Source: Thiolapillus brandeum
GTDB lineage: Bacteria > Pseudomonadota > Gammaproteobacteria > Chromatiales > Chromatiaceae
NCBI GenBank assembly: GCA_011051425.1
Contig: DRLF01000098.1
Span: 1 to 8,051 of the forward strand
DNA: 8,051 bases
Direction: 5' to 3'
In this document: positions 1 through 6,595 of the stretch, piece after piece
How the letters are laid out: each line of letters begins with the position of its first letter
Numbering within the stretch: position 1 is the stretch's first letter
The notes under the pieces: model-generated
Databases searched by the model: none
Seen by the model: the letters and a program-made list of their open reading frames with translations, nothing else
What the model was told of the DNA's origin: nothing
Program-made: the position numbers and the translations under genes

Positions 1-1559
1 CGCTGATCATCGAACCCCGGGAGCCGGAACCCTTTACCTACGATCGTGACTATGTGGTGATGCTCTCGGACTGGACCGACGAAGATCCCACGGTGGTCTA
101 TGCCAAGCTGAAGAAGCTCAGCCACTACTACAATTTCAACGAGCGCACCCACAAAGATCTGATGAAGGATCTCAAGGAGAAGGGCCTGGCACGCACCTGG
201 TCCGAGCGCAAGATGTGGATGCAGATGCGCATGAGCCAGCGCGATCTGGCCGACGTAAGCGGTTATACCTACACCTACCTGATGAACGGGCAGACACCGG
301 CAGATGGCTGGACTGGCCTGTTCCGCAAGGGTGAGAAGGTGCGTCTGCGTTTCATCAACGGTTCGGCCATGAGCTTTTTCGATGTGCGTATTCCCGGCCT
401 GAAGATGACCGTGGTCGCAGCAGACGGCCAGTATGTACAACCTGTTTCCGTGGACGAGTTCCGTATTGGTGTGGCAGAAACCTATGATGTGATCGTGGAG
501 CCGGATGACGGTGCGTATTCCATCTTCGCCCAGTCGATAGACCGTTCCGGCTATGCCCGGGGAACCCTGACACCGGATCCTTCAATGACGGCTGAAGTGC
601 CTCCCATGGATCCTGTTCCCAATCTTACTCATACCGATATGGGTATGGACATGAGCAGCATGGGACACGACATGCATGATATGGGCGGCATGAACATGGC
701 CGGCATGGACCACAGTAAGATGCAGATGGGCGGTGGTGACATGCAGGGCATGGACCACGGCAAGATGCAGATGGGTGGTGGCGACATGAAGGGCATGGAT
801 CACAGCAAGATGCAGATGGGTGGTGGCGACATGCAGGGCATGGATCACAGCAAGATGCAGATGGGCGGTGGTGACATGCAGGGTATGGACCACAGCAAAA
901 TGCAGATGGGCGGTGGTGACATGGCCGGCATGGATCACAGCAAAATGCAGATGGGCGGTGGTGACATGAAGGGCATGGACCACAGTCAGCATCAGATGGC
1001 AGCTTCCGGCAAGCCCGTGCATCCTTCGGATTTCAGCTCCGGCAAGGTGATTCATGCACCCACGGAATACGGACCCCAGGTCGATATGCGTGCGCAGGCG
1101 CCGCAATACCGCCTCAGTGATCCGGGTGTCGGTTTGCGAAACAACGGTCGGCGGGTATTGACCTATGCTGATCTCAAGAATCTGCGCGGTACCAACGACC
1201 CGCGTGATCCCGACAGGGAGATTCAGCTGCATCTCACCGGCAACATGGGGCGCTACATGTGGTCGATGAACGGTGTGAAATTCAACGATGCCGAACCCTT
1301 GCGATGGAAAATGGGCGAGCGTTTGCGCATTACCTTCGTCAACGACACCATGATGAACCACCCCATGCATCTGCATGGCATGTGGAGTGATCTGGAGACT
1401 GGCGACAACGATTTCATCCCGCGCAAGCACACTGTGATCGTGCAACCGGGTTCCCGTATCAGCTACCGGGTGACCGTGGATGCGGAAGGAGGATGGGCTT
1501 ATCACTGCCATCTGTTGTATCACATGCTGGGCATGTTCCGTGAAGTTCAGGTCAGTTGA
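1..1559 (+). CDS. copA: CopA/PcoA-type periplasmic multicopper oxidase, 5' end cut off
   Basis: The reading frame is open from the window edge (codons from position 3), so the true start lies outside; the in-frame ATG at 54 is internal. Residues below count from that ATG. The protein is a periplasmic copper-resistance oxidase (TIGR01480-like) thought to oxidise Cu(I) and bind excess copper. Residues 1 to about 185 are the middle cupredoxin domain, with the family segment GYTYTYLMNG. Residues about 192-315 are a Met/His-rich insert with a 15-residue tandem repeat. Residues about 330-501 are the C-terminal cupredoxin domain, carrying HPMHLHG (H436, H439, H441) and HCHLLYHMLGM (H484, C485, H486, H490, M494), the type 1/2/3 copper ligands. 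The N-terminal domain, with HWHG, HSH and the expected Tat signal, is missing through truncation by the window. copB follows within 12 bases. The assignment is very secure. Confidence 0.97.
   Translation, partial: LIIEPREPEPFTYDRDYVVMLSDWTDEDPTVVYAKLKKLSHYYNFNERTHKDLMKDLKEKGLARTWSERKMWMQMRMSQRDLADVSGYTYTYLMNGQTPADGWTGLFRKGEKVRLRFINGSAMSFFDVRIPGLKMTVVAADGQYVQPVSVDEFRIGVAETYDVIVEPDDGAYSIFAQSIDRSGYARGTLTPDPSMTAEVPPMDPVPNLTHTDMGMDMSSMGHDMHDMGGMNMAGMDHSKMQMGGGDMQGMDHGKMQMGGGDMKGMDHSKMQMGGGDMQGMDHSKMQMGGGDMQGMDHSKMQMGGGDMAGMDHSKMQMGGGDMKGMDHSQHQMAASGKPVHPSDFSSGKVIHAPTEYGPQVDMRAQAPQYRLSDPGVGLRNNGRRVLTYADLKNLRGTNDPRDPDREIQLHLTGNMGRYMWSMNGVKFNDAEPLRWKMGERLRITFVNDTMMNHPMHLHGMWSDLETGDNDFIPRKHTVIVQPGSRISYRVTVDAEGGWAYHCHLLYHMLGMFREVQVS
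705..998 (+). repeat. 45-bp in-frame tandem repeat encoding Met-rich copper-binding units
   Basis: Six complete 45-bp units (705-749, 750-794, 795-839, 840-884, 885-929, 930-974) and a partial seventh (975-998) lie head to tail in the copA frame. Each complete unit encodes a variant of MDHSKMQMGGGDMQG, giving four Met and one His per 15 residues. Units differ at few positions, mostly synonymous: units 2 and 3 share ggtggtggc where units 1, 4, 5 and 6 have ggcggtggt. Units 5 and 6 share an AAA lysine codon where earlier units have AAG. The partial unit diverges to MDHSQHQM. Met/His/Asp-rich repeats of this kind are known copper-binding segments in CopA proteins. Confidence 0.97.
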
Positions 1560-1564
1560 GGAGA
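1558..1564 (+). promoter_or_regulatory. Shine-Dalgarno site that fixes the copB start
   Basis: GAGGAGA overlaps the copA stop codon and lies six bases before the ATG at 1571. An upstream in-frame TTG at 1556 would add five residues but has no comparable site and would spoil the signal peptide start, so the ATG is preferred. Confidence 0.8.
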
Positions 1565-1570
1565 CGTAAA

Positions 1571-2272
1571 ATGAAAAAGATCTATACGATGATACTGGCG
1601 CTGGGCGTGAGCGGAAGTGCTGTTGCGGGTGGCATGAATGATGATCCCTTTCTGTTCATGCTGAAAATGGACAAGCTGGAGTTCCGTGATACGGACAATG
1701 GTACCAACCTGATCTGGGATGCCCAGGCCTGGGCAGGCAAGGACCTGAACAAGCTCTGGATCAAGAGCGAGGGCGAGCAGACCGAAGACGGTACGGAAGA
1801 GGGAAATGTCGAAGTGCTCTACAGCCGTGCGATTGCCCCGTTCTGGGATCTTCAGGCGGGCTGGCGTCATGATTTCCGGCCAGAGCCAAGCCGTGACTGG
1901 TTTGCCTTCGGCGCCAAGGGGCTGGCACCCTATCTGTTCGAAGTGGATGCCACCGCTTATGTGGGTGAATCCGGCCGGCTTGCTGCCGCCCTGTCCGTGG
2001 AGTATGAGTACCTGTTCACGCAGAAACTGATTCTTTCGCCTGAACTGGAGATGAACCTCTACAGTAAGGATGACGAGGAAGTGGGCGTGGGTTCCGGGCT
2101 TTCGGATATGGAGCTGGGTTTGCGGCTTCGTTACGAAATCGTGCGTGAATTTGCACCCTATATCGGCGTCGTCTGGTGGGGCAAGTATGGCAACACTGCC
2201 GACTATGCAAAAGCCGAAGGCGGGGATACCAGTGATGTCGAATTTGTCGCAGGCTTCCGCCTGTGGTTCTGA
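1571..2272 (+). CDS. copB: CopB/PcoB-type outer-membrane copper resistance protein
   Basis: The 233-residue protein starts at the ATG behind a strong GAGGAGA site. It has a Sec signal peptide (MKKIYTMILALGVSGSAVA, cleavage expected near residue 19). CopB family signatures are visible: MDKLEFRDTDNG, a WDAQAWAGKDLNKLW segment, SEGE, and a GWRHDF stretch. Alternating hydrophobic and polar strands run to a terminal Phe (GFRLWF), as expected for an outer-membrane beta-barrel recognised by the BAM machinery. CopB pairs with CopA and is thought to bind or pass copper at the outer membrane; the exact reaction is not settled. It is short for the family because the mature N-terminus lacks the Met/His-rich extension seen in many CopB/PcoB proteins. 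The gene begins just after copA and is surely co-transcribed with it. Confidence 0.94.
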   Translation: MKKIYTMILALGVSGSAVAGGMNDDPFLFMLKMDKLEFRDTDNGTNLIWDAQAWAGKDLNKLWIKSEGEQTEDGTEEGNVEVLYSRAIAPFWDLQAGWRHDFRPEPSRDWFAFGAKGLAPYLFEVDATAYVGESGRLAAALSVEYEYLFTQKLILSPELEMNLYSKDDEEVGVGSGLSDMELGLRLRYEIVREFAPYIGVVWWGKYGNTADYAKAEGGDTSDVEFVAGFRLWF

Positions 2273-2274
2273 TT

Positions 2275-2280
2275 GGAGAA
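2275..2280 (+). promoter_or_regulatory. Shine-Dalgarno site for a GTG start (DUF411 gene)
   Basis: GGAGAA lies two bases past the copB stop and five bases before GTG at 2286. The next in-frame ATG (2313) has only a poor purine stretch ahead of it, and using it would remove the basic n-region of the signal sequence. The GTG start is therefore preferred. Confidence 0.7.
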
Positions 2281-2285
2281 ATACA

Positions 2286-2765
2286 GTGAGTAAGAGAAAC
2301 AAGAAGCGCAGTATGCAACAGGTATTCGCCCTCGTCATTCTGCTGAGCAGCATCGTCGTGGGAGGTTCCTGGCTGCTTTTGCCGAAAACAGCCCAGGCTG
2401 CTGACGTGGTTGTATACAAGAGCCCAACCTGCGGCTGCTGCAAGAAGTGGGTTTCCCACATGCGTGAAAACGGTTTTAGCGTGGAAGTGCATGAACAGTA
2501 CAATGTCACACCAAAGAAGGATGAATACGGCGTGCCGCGCCGGTTGCGTTCCTGCCATACGGCCAAAGTGGGAGGGTATGTGGTCGAGGGCCATGTACCC
2601 GCCGATGTGGTCAGGCAGCTCCTGGAAGAGCAACCGGAAATTGCCGGTGTGGCTGTTCCGGGTATGCCCATGGGATCACCCGGCATGGAAGGGTTCCGCA
2701 AGGATCCCTATGATGTGATCAGTTTTACCGACTCCGGTAAGACCGGCATCTACGCCAGTCGCTGA
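2286..2765 (+). CDS. copG: DUF411 periplasmic metal-binding protein (CopG-like)
   Basis: The 159-residue protein begins at GTG. It has a basic n-region (KRNKKR), a hydrophobic stretch at about residues 12-32, and an AQA cleavage site at about residue 38, so it is probably exported to the periplasm. The mature part is a thioredoxin-like DUF411 domain: VVVYKSPTCGCCKKW with C49, C51 and C52; then RRLRSCHTAKVGGYVVEGHVP with C90-H91; then the family tail VPGMPMGSPGME. DUF411 proteins sit in copper and silver resistance clusters, and members named CopG bind copper through these Cys residues; a redox or chaperone role is inferred, not shown. The gene is 13 bases behind copB. A longer frame reading back into copB (from 2070) has no start signal and is not real. 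The symbol copG follows usage for this family and is unrelated to the CopG plasmid repressor. Confidence 0.9.
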   Translation: MSKRNKKRSMQQVFALVILLSSIVVGGSWLLLPKTAQAADVVVYKSPTCGCCKKWVSHMRENGFSVEVHEQYNVTPKKDEYGVPRRLRSCHTAKVGGYVVEGHVPADVVRQLLEEQPEIAGVAVPGMPMGSPGMEGFRKDPYDVISFTDSGKTGIYASR

Positions 2766-2770
2766 TCAAG

Positions 2771-2799
2771 GGCGGGGAAGCTGAAACAGCTTTCCCGCC
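2771..2799 (+). other. Strong intercistronic hairpin without T-run
   Basis: A 13-bp stem (2771-2783 with 2787-2799, one G-U wobble) closes a three-base AAA loop, starting five bases after the DUF411 stop. No T-run follows on the + strand, and the minus-strand flank also lacks one, so it is not a standard Rho-independent terminator. It may stabilise the upstream mRNA 3' end, mark a processing point, or partly attenuate reading into the ATPase gene. Confidence 0.6.
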
Positions 2800-2840
2800 T
2801 GTGCCCGATTCAGAGTGCTTACAAATGAAGGTAGTACCAG

Positions 2841-5795
2841 ATGCAAGTTGAAGAAGTCGCCATACCCGGTGAATACCGCCTGAAAGTGCAGGGCATGACC
2901 TGTGCCCATTGTTCAGGACGCGTCGAAAAGGCGGCATTGTCCGTCGCGGGAGTCACCGGGGCCGAAGTCGATCTTGATGCCGGCACTGTCCTGGTGAAGG
3001 GAGGGCGTCCTCATGAGGTCATCGAAGCCATCGGCAAGGCCGGTTATGAGGCGGCACCCCTGCCGGATATTCCGGAAAGCTGTCCCTTGCCGGACACTGC
3101 CGACACAGCGCCACTGAAATCGCCGGGCAATGCCTATACCTTGCAGGTGAGTGACATGACCTGCACCAGTTGCGTGGGCCGTGTGGAGAAGGCGATTCTT
3201 TCCGTAGAAGGTGTGACGGAAGCAGTTGTCGATCTGGTCAACCAGACGGCCGAAATCGTGGGCGGTGATCCACAGGTGGTGATCGACGCTGTCGTGGATC
3301 AGGGCTATCCGGCCCGGCTGTTGCAAACACAGGCACAGGATGATGGCTACGAACTGGCTATCGGCGACATGACCTGCTCCAGCTGTGTGGCAACGGTGGA
3401 GAAGGCCATCCGTGCCGTACCGGGCGTGCGGGATGCGGCGGTCAATCTGCTGGAAAAGAATGCCATCGTTCATGGCGGTGATCCCCAGGCTGTCATCGAT
3501 GCCATCGTCGACCAGGGTTACGAGGCGCATCTGCGTGAGAGGCATACCTCTCCCAACGAATTCCGACTGGTATTTCCAGACGATGCCGGTGCAGTGCAGG
3601 CGATCCGGCTACTGAAAAAACTTCTCAAAGAAGCCGGAGAAACGGATGCAAGCATAAACGAAGAGCACTGGCCCGCCGTCACCGTGAAGACCGGTGTTCA
3701 TCCGGCCCGGCTGGTGTTGCAGCTGCGGGAACGTGGCATACAGGCGACGGTTGAGGAACAGTTTGTCGATCCCTATGTGGAACAGGCAGAGAAGGCGCAG
3801 CAGGAGATCAAACGCTCCTGGCGGCGTGCCCTGGTAGCCGGTCTGGTCGGTGGCCTGCTGATTGCCGGTGAATTCAGTGGCCTGCTGCCGCATGTCTCCG
3901 ACCCTGAAACACCCCTTGGCGTCAGTGGCCAGGTACTGTGGGGAGGGATTGCCCTCATCGTGCTGTTCACCATGTGGTACAGCGGACGCAACTATTACAG
4001 TACGGCCGTCAAGCAGGCACGGCATCTTTCCGCCAACATGGATACCCTGGTTGCCCTGGGTACATCAGCCGCCTGGCTGTCGTCCGTTATCTTTATCATC
4101 AATCCCAATTTCATACCGGGGGAACCCAAGCTCTACCTGGATGCAGCGGTGCTGATCCTCTCTTTTCTGCAACTGGGCCATGCCCTGGAGGTTCGCGCCA
4201 AGCGTACCACCAGCGAAGCTATCGGTTCTCTGTTGAAGCTGGCGCCCAAGACAGCCAGGCTACTGATGGATGACACGGAAGTGGAATTGCCCGTATCCCT
4301 CCTGCGCCCCGGTGACCGGTTGCGCGTGCGTCCAGGAGAGACAGTGCCGATCGACGGTGCCGTAAGAGAAGGCAGTTCATCCGTGGATGAGGCCATGCTT
4401 ACGGGTGAACCCATTCCTGTGGAGAAAAAAGCCGGCAACGACGTAATTGGCGGCACCCGCAACCTGAACGGCAGCTTCGTGCTTGAAGTGAGCAAGCCCG
4501 CCAGTGAAACCACCCTCTCACACATCATCGAGATGGTGAAAAAGGCGCAGCTGAGCAAGCCAGCCATTGCCCGCCTGGTGGACAGGGTCTCGGCGGTATT
4601 CGTTCCCATCGTCATACTCATTGCCATCGTCGCTTTCGCAGTCTGGTATTTCGTGGGGCCAGAACATTCCCTGGCCTTCGCGCTCACTGCGGGCATCGCG
4701 GTGCTGGTCATCGCCTGCCCCTGCGCCCTGGGTCTGGCCACGCCCATCGCCATCATGATGGGTACGGGCAGGGCAGCCCAGCTGAACATCCTCATACGAA
4801 ACAGTGAAGCGTTGCAGAGCGCCTCCCATCTCACCCACCTGGTCGTGGACAAGACGGGCACACTCACCCAGGGACGCCCACAGGTGACGGGAATATATCC
4901 CCATGGTGACCGGCAGGAAGATGACTTGCTGGTGCTCGCCGCCAGCCTGGAAAGCCAGTCGGAACATCCCCTGGCGGAGGCCATCAACAAGGCAGCCAGC
5001 GACAAAAACCTGTCCCTGCTCAAAGCAGGTGATTTCCTGGCCGTGTCCGGACGCGGCATTCAGGCACGTATCAATGATGAGATAGCCGTGCTGGGCAATC
5101 AGCATTTCCTGCAAGACAATGCTATCGGGATTCCCGAAGAACTGCAGAAGACGGCAGAGCGGGAAGCAGAATTGGGTGGTACGCCTATCTGGCTGGGCAG
5201 TGGTGGGAAGCTGAGTGGCCTGCTGGTGCTCAAGGATCCCGTGCGTGAAGATACACCCAACGCTGTTCAGGCATTACAGAAGCGTGATGTCACCCTGGTC
5301 ATGTGCACGGGCGACAACGAAATTACCGCCAGGGCTGTCGCACGGCAGCTTGGTATTACTGAAGTGCACAGCGAGGTCATGCCCGAAGACAAGCTGAACG
5401 TGGTAAAGGCCCTCCAGGAGAAGGGCTACAAGGTGGGTATGGTAGGTGATGGAGTAAACGATGCGCCGGCGCTGGCCCAGGCGGATACCAGTTTTGCCAT
5501 CGGCAGTGGCACGGACGTGGCCATCGACAATGCCGACATCACCCTGGCCGGTGATTCACTGGCCAATGTCAGCACTGCCATCGCCATCTCCACGGCAACA
5601 TTGCGTAACATCAAGCAGAACCTGTTTGGTGCCTTCATTTATAATGTCACCGGCATTCCACTGGCCGCGGGGGTGCTCTATCCCCTGACGGGCTGGATGC
5701 TGGAACCCATGTTTGCCAGTGCAGCCATGGCTTTGTCCTCGGTAACTGTAGTGACCAATGCCAATCGGTTGCGTTTTTTCAAACCTCAGAAATAG
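2841..5795 (+). CDS. copA: Cu(+)-exporting P1B-1 ATPase with three HMA domains
   Basis: This 984-residue inner-membrane pump exports Cu(+) to the periplasm using ATP. The ATG at 2841 has GAAGG at 2827-2831. Three N-terminal HMA domains carry CXXC sites: C21/C24 (GMTCAHC), C108/C111 (DMTCTSC) and C179/C182 (DMTCSSC). Residues about 239-308 look like a fourth ferredoxin-fold domain without cysteines. The membrane region starts near residue 326. Catalytic motifs are complete: TGEP 521-524 (actuator), CPC 626-628 (transmembrane metal site), DKTGT with phosphorylated D670, HP 709-710 (nucleotide-binding domain), and GDGVND 869-874. Y934-N935 in helix 7 and M963/S966/S967 (MALSS) in helix 8 are the group-1 Cu(+) signature. 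Usual CopA pumps have one or two HMA domains and about 750-850 residues, so this one is long. copZ follows after eight bases. The symbol copA is also used for the unrelated oxidase at the start of the window. Confidence 0.97.
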   Translation: MQVEEVAIPGEYRLKVQGMTCAHCSGRVEKAALSVAGVTGAEVDLDAGTVLVKGGRPHEVIEAIGKAGYEAAPLPDIPESCPLPDTADTAPLKSPGNAYTLQVSDMTCTSCVGRVEKAILSVEGVTEAVVDLVNQTAEIVGGDPQVVIDAVVDQGYPARLLQTQAQDDGYELAIGDMTCSSCVATVEKAIRAVPGVRDAAVNLLEKNAIVHGGDPQAVIDAIVDQGYEAHLRERHTSPNEFRLVFPDDAGAVQAIRLLKKLLKEAGETDASINEEHWPAVTVKTGVHPARLVLQLRERGIQATVEEQFVDPYVEQAEKAQQEIKRSWRRALVAGLVGGLLIAGEFSGLLPHVSDPETPLGVSGQVLWGGIALIVLFTMWYSGRNYYSTAVKQARHLSANMDTLVALGTSAAWLSSVIFIINPNFIPGEPKLYLDAAVLILSFLQLGHALEVRAKRTTSEAIGSLLKLAPKTARLLMDDTEVELPVSLLRPGDRLRVRPGETVPIDGAVREGSSSVDEAMLTGEPIPVEKKAGNDVIGGTRNLNGSFVLEVSKPASETTLSHIIEMVKKAQLSKPAIARLVDRVSAVFVPIVILIAIVAFAVWYFVGPEHSLAFALTAGIAVLVIACPCALGLATPIAIMMGTGRAAQLNILIRNSEALQSASHLTHLVVDKTGTLTQGRPQVTGIYPHGDRQEDDLLVLAASLESQSEHPLAEAINKAASDKNLSLLKAGDFLAVSGRGIQARINDEIAVLGNQHFLQDNAIGIPEELQKTAEREAELGGTPIWLGSGGKLSGLLVLKDPVREDTPNAVQALQKRDVTLVMCTGDNEITARAVARQLGITEVHSEVMPEDKLNVVKALQEKGYKVGMVGDGVNDAPALAQADTSFAIGSGTDVAIDNADITLAGDSLANVSTAIAISTATLRNIKQNLFGAFIYNVTGIPLAAGVLYPLTGWMLEPMFASAAMALSSVTVVTNANRLRFFKPQK

Positions 5796-5803
5796 GTGTA
5801 TCC

Positions 5804-6013
5804 ATGTCCAAAGAAATCAAACTGCATATTACCGGTATGACCTGCGGCCATTGTGTCGCCCATACCAAGAAAAGCCTGGAAGCCGTACCCGGTGTGGAAT
5901 CAGCGGAAGTCTCCTTGGAACCCGGTGGTGCAGTAGTCAAGGGTGATGCAGATGCTGCGGCACTGGTCGCAGCCGTGAAGGAGGCGGGCTACGAGGCTGT
6001 TGTCGATGAGTAA
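5804..6013 (+). CDS. copZ: CopZ-type copper chaperone (HMA domain)
   Basis: This 69-residue cytoplasmic protein is a single heavy-metal-associated domain with the Cu(I) site GMTCGHC (C14, C17) near its N-terminus, followed by the usual beta-alpha-beta-beta-alpha-beta pattern ending in KEAGYEAVV. CopZ/Atx1 proteins carry Cu(I) and hand it to the HMA domains of the cognate ATPase. It resembles the first HMA domain of the upstream pump (TCAHC) more than the second and third (TCTSC, TCSSC), which fits a partner pair, though that is inference. The gene starts eight bases after the ATPase stop with only a weak AGGTG ahead, suggesting translation coupled to the ATPase. Its last eight bases overlap the next gene. 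Confidence 0.93.
   Translation: MSKEIKLHITGMTCGHCVAHTKKSLEAVPGVESAEVSLEPGGAVVKGDADAAALVAAVKEAGYEAVVDE
5993..5996 (+). promoter_or_regulatory. Ribosome binding site inside copZ for the phosphatase gene
   Basis: GAGG within the last codons of copZ lies nine bases before the ATG at 6006. A TTG at 6000 in the same frame would add two residues (MS) but sits too close to this site, so the ATG is favoured. Confidence 0.5.
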
Positions 6014-6497
6014 GGCGTCTTCGGTCAGCGTACTCTTTGTTTGCATGGGCAACATCTGCCGTTCTCCCACTGCCCACGGTGTTTTTCGTAAAATTGTGCG
6101 GGATGAGGGGCTTGATTCCCTGATCGAAATCGATTCGGCTGGAACCCATGCCTATCATGTAGGTTCACCGCCGGATAGCCGCGCGCAGGCGACGGCGCTG
6201 AGCAGGAACCTGGACCTTTCGGATCTGCGGGGACGACAGGTAGAAACGGAAGACTTTCAGCGTTTCGACTATGTCCTGGCCATGGACAAAGAGAACATGG
6301 ATATCCTGAACCAGCTTTGCCCGGCGGGCGCCGAGGAGAAGTTGCGCCTGTTCATGGACTATGCGCCGGACTATGGCATACCGGAAGTGCCTGATCCTTA
6401 CTACGGTGGTGATCGCGGTTTCGAACAGGTATTCGACATGATCGAAGAAGCTTCCCGCGGATTGCTGGAGGATATACGCCAGCGTCATCTGTCATAG
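6006..6497 (+). CDS. Low-molecular-weight protein tyrosine phosphatase
   Basis: The 163-residue cytoplasmic protein has the complete LMW-PTP signature. The P-loop VCMGNICRSP (catalytic C13, second Cys C18, R19, S20) lies right after the first beta strand, and the general acid motif VPDPYYGG (D130, P131, paired Tyr 132-133) lies near the C-terminus. Length matches the family (about 150-165). The DPYY loop and the lack of the downstream Cys pair of thioredoxin-linked arsenate reductases argue for phosphotyrosine phosphatase rather than ArsC. The ATG overlaps the copZ stop (ATGAGTAA, eight shared bases), so the gene is the last cistron of the copper operon and is probably translationally coupled to copZ. 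Its substrate is unknown. A role in copper response is suggested only by position; family relatives also act in exopolysaccharide control, usually beside a tyrosine kinase, which is absent here. Confidence 0.95.
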   Translation: MSKASSVSVLFVCMGNICRSPTAHGVFRKIVRDEGLDSLIEIDSAGTHAYHVGSPPDSRAQATALSRNLDLSDLRGRQVETEDFQRFDYVLAMDKENMDILNQLCPAGAEEKLRLFMDYAPDYGIPEVPDPYYGGDRGFEQVFDMIEEASRGLLEDIRQRHLS

Positions 6498-6510
6498 CTG
6501 TCTTCGGTGA

Positions 6511-6533
6511 AAATTAAAGAACCCGATGGGTTC
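6511..6533 (-). terminator. Probable Rho-independent terminator of the MFS gene
   Basis: On the minus strand a perfect 6-bp stem, GAACCC with GGGTTC around an ATC loop (6519-6533), is followed by TTTAATTTT (6511-6518 region). It lies about 63 bases past the MFS stop codon. The stem is short, so strength is uncertain. On the plus strand no T-run follows, so it would not end the copper operon in the same way. The rest of the 98-base gap (6498-6595) shows nothing further. Confidence 0.5.
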
Positions 6534-6595
6534 AATGCTGGAGAATTGTCCCTTACCATTGGAAAGAACTCTCTGCTTTAGGCAATGCTGCCATA

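Noticed and set aside
705..998. Tandem repeats considered as a CRISPR array or minisatellite outside a gene
   Set aside because: The units are directly adjacent without spacers, keep the reading frame and encode a Met-rich segment within copA.
582..1523. 313-codon open frame on the minus strand, His-rich with repeated units
   Set aside because: It is the antisense of copA. Its length and His-rich repeats arise because the Met-rich 45-bp repeat is free of stops when read in reverse (CAT from ATG gives His). The + strand has full copper-oxidase motifs.
1547..2701. 384-codon open frame on the minus strand across copB and the DUF411 gene
   Set aside because: It spans two well-supported + strand genes and their junction and shows no recognisable domain or start signal; it is a shadow frame.
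2800..2840. Possible copper-regulator operator or promoter before the ATPase gene (TTACAAATG resembles part of a cop-box)
   Set aside because: There is no second half-site and no CueR-type dyad or paired -35/-10 elements, so a regulatory site cannot be supported.
2825..2851. Eight-codon mini-ORF (MKVVPDAS) overlapping the ATPase start, a possible leader peptide
   Set aside because: It has no convincing ribosome binding site, and its first bases overlap the ATPase gene's own GAAGG site. A frame this short is expected by chance.
4133..5059. 308-codon open frame on the minus strand inside the ATPase gene
   Set aside because: It lies wholly within the ATPase catalytic core, whose motifs are intact on the + strand; the translated product has no recognisable features.
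6006..6497. Arsenate reductase (ArsC of the LMW-PTP fold)
   Set aside because: The DPYY general-acid loop of true phosphatases is present, the second redox Cys pair of thioredoxin-linked ArsC is absent, and no other arsenic genes are nearby.
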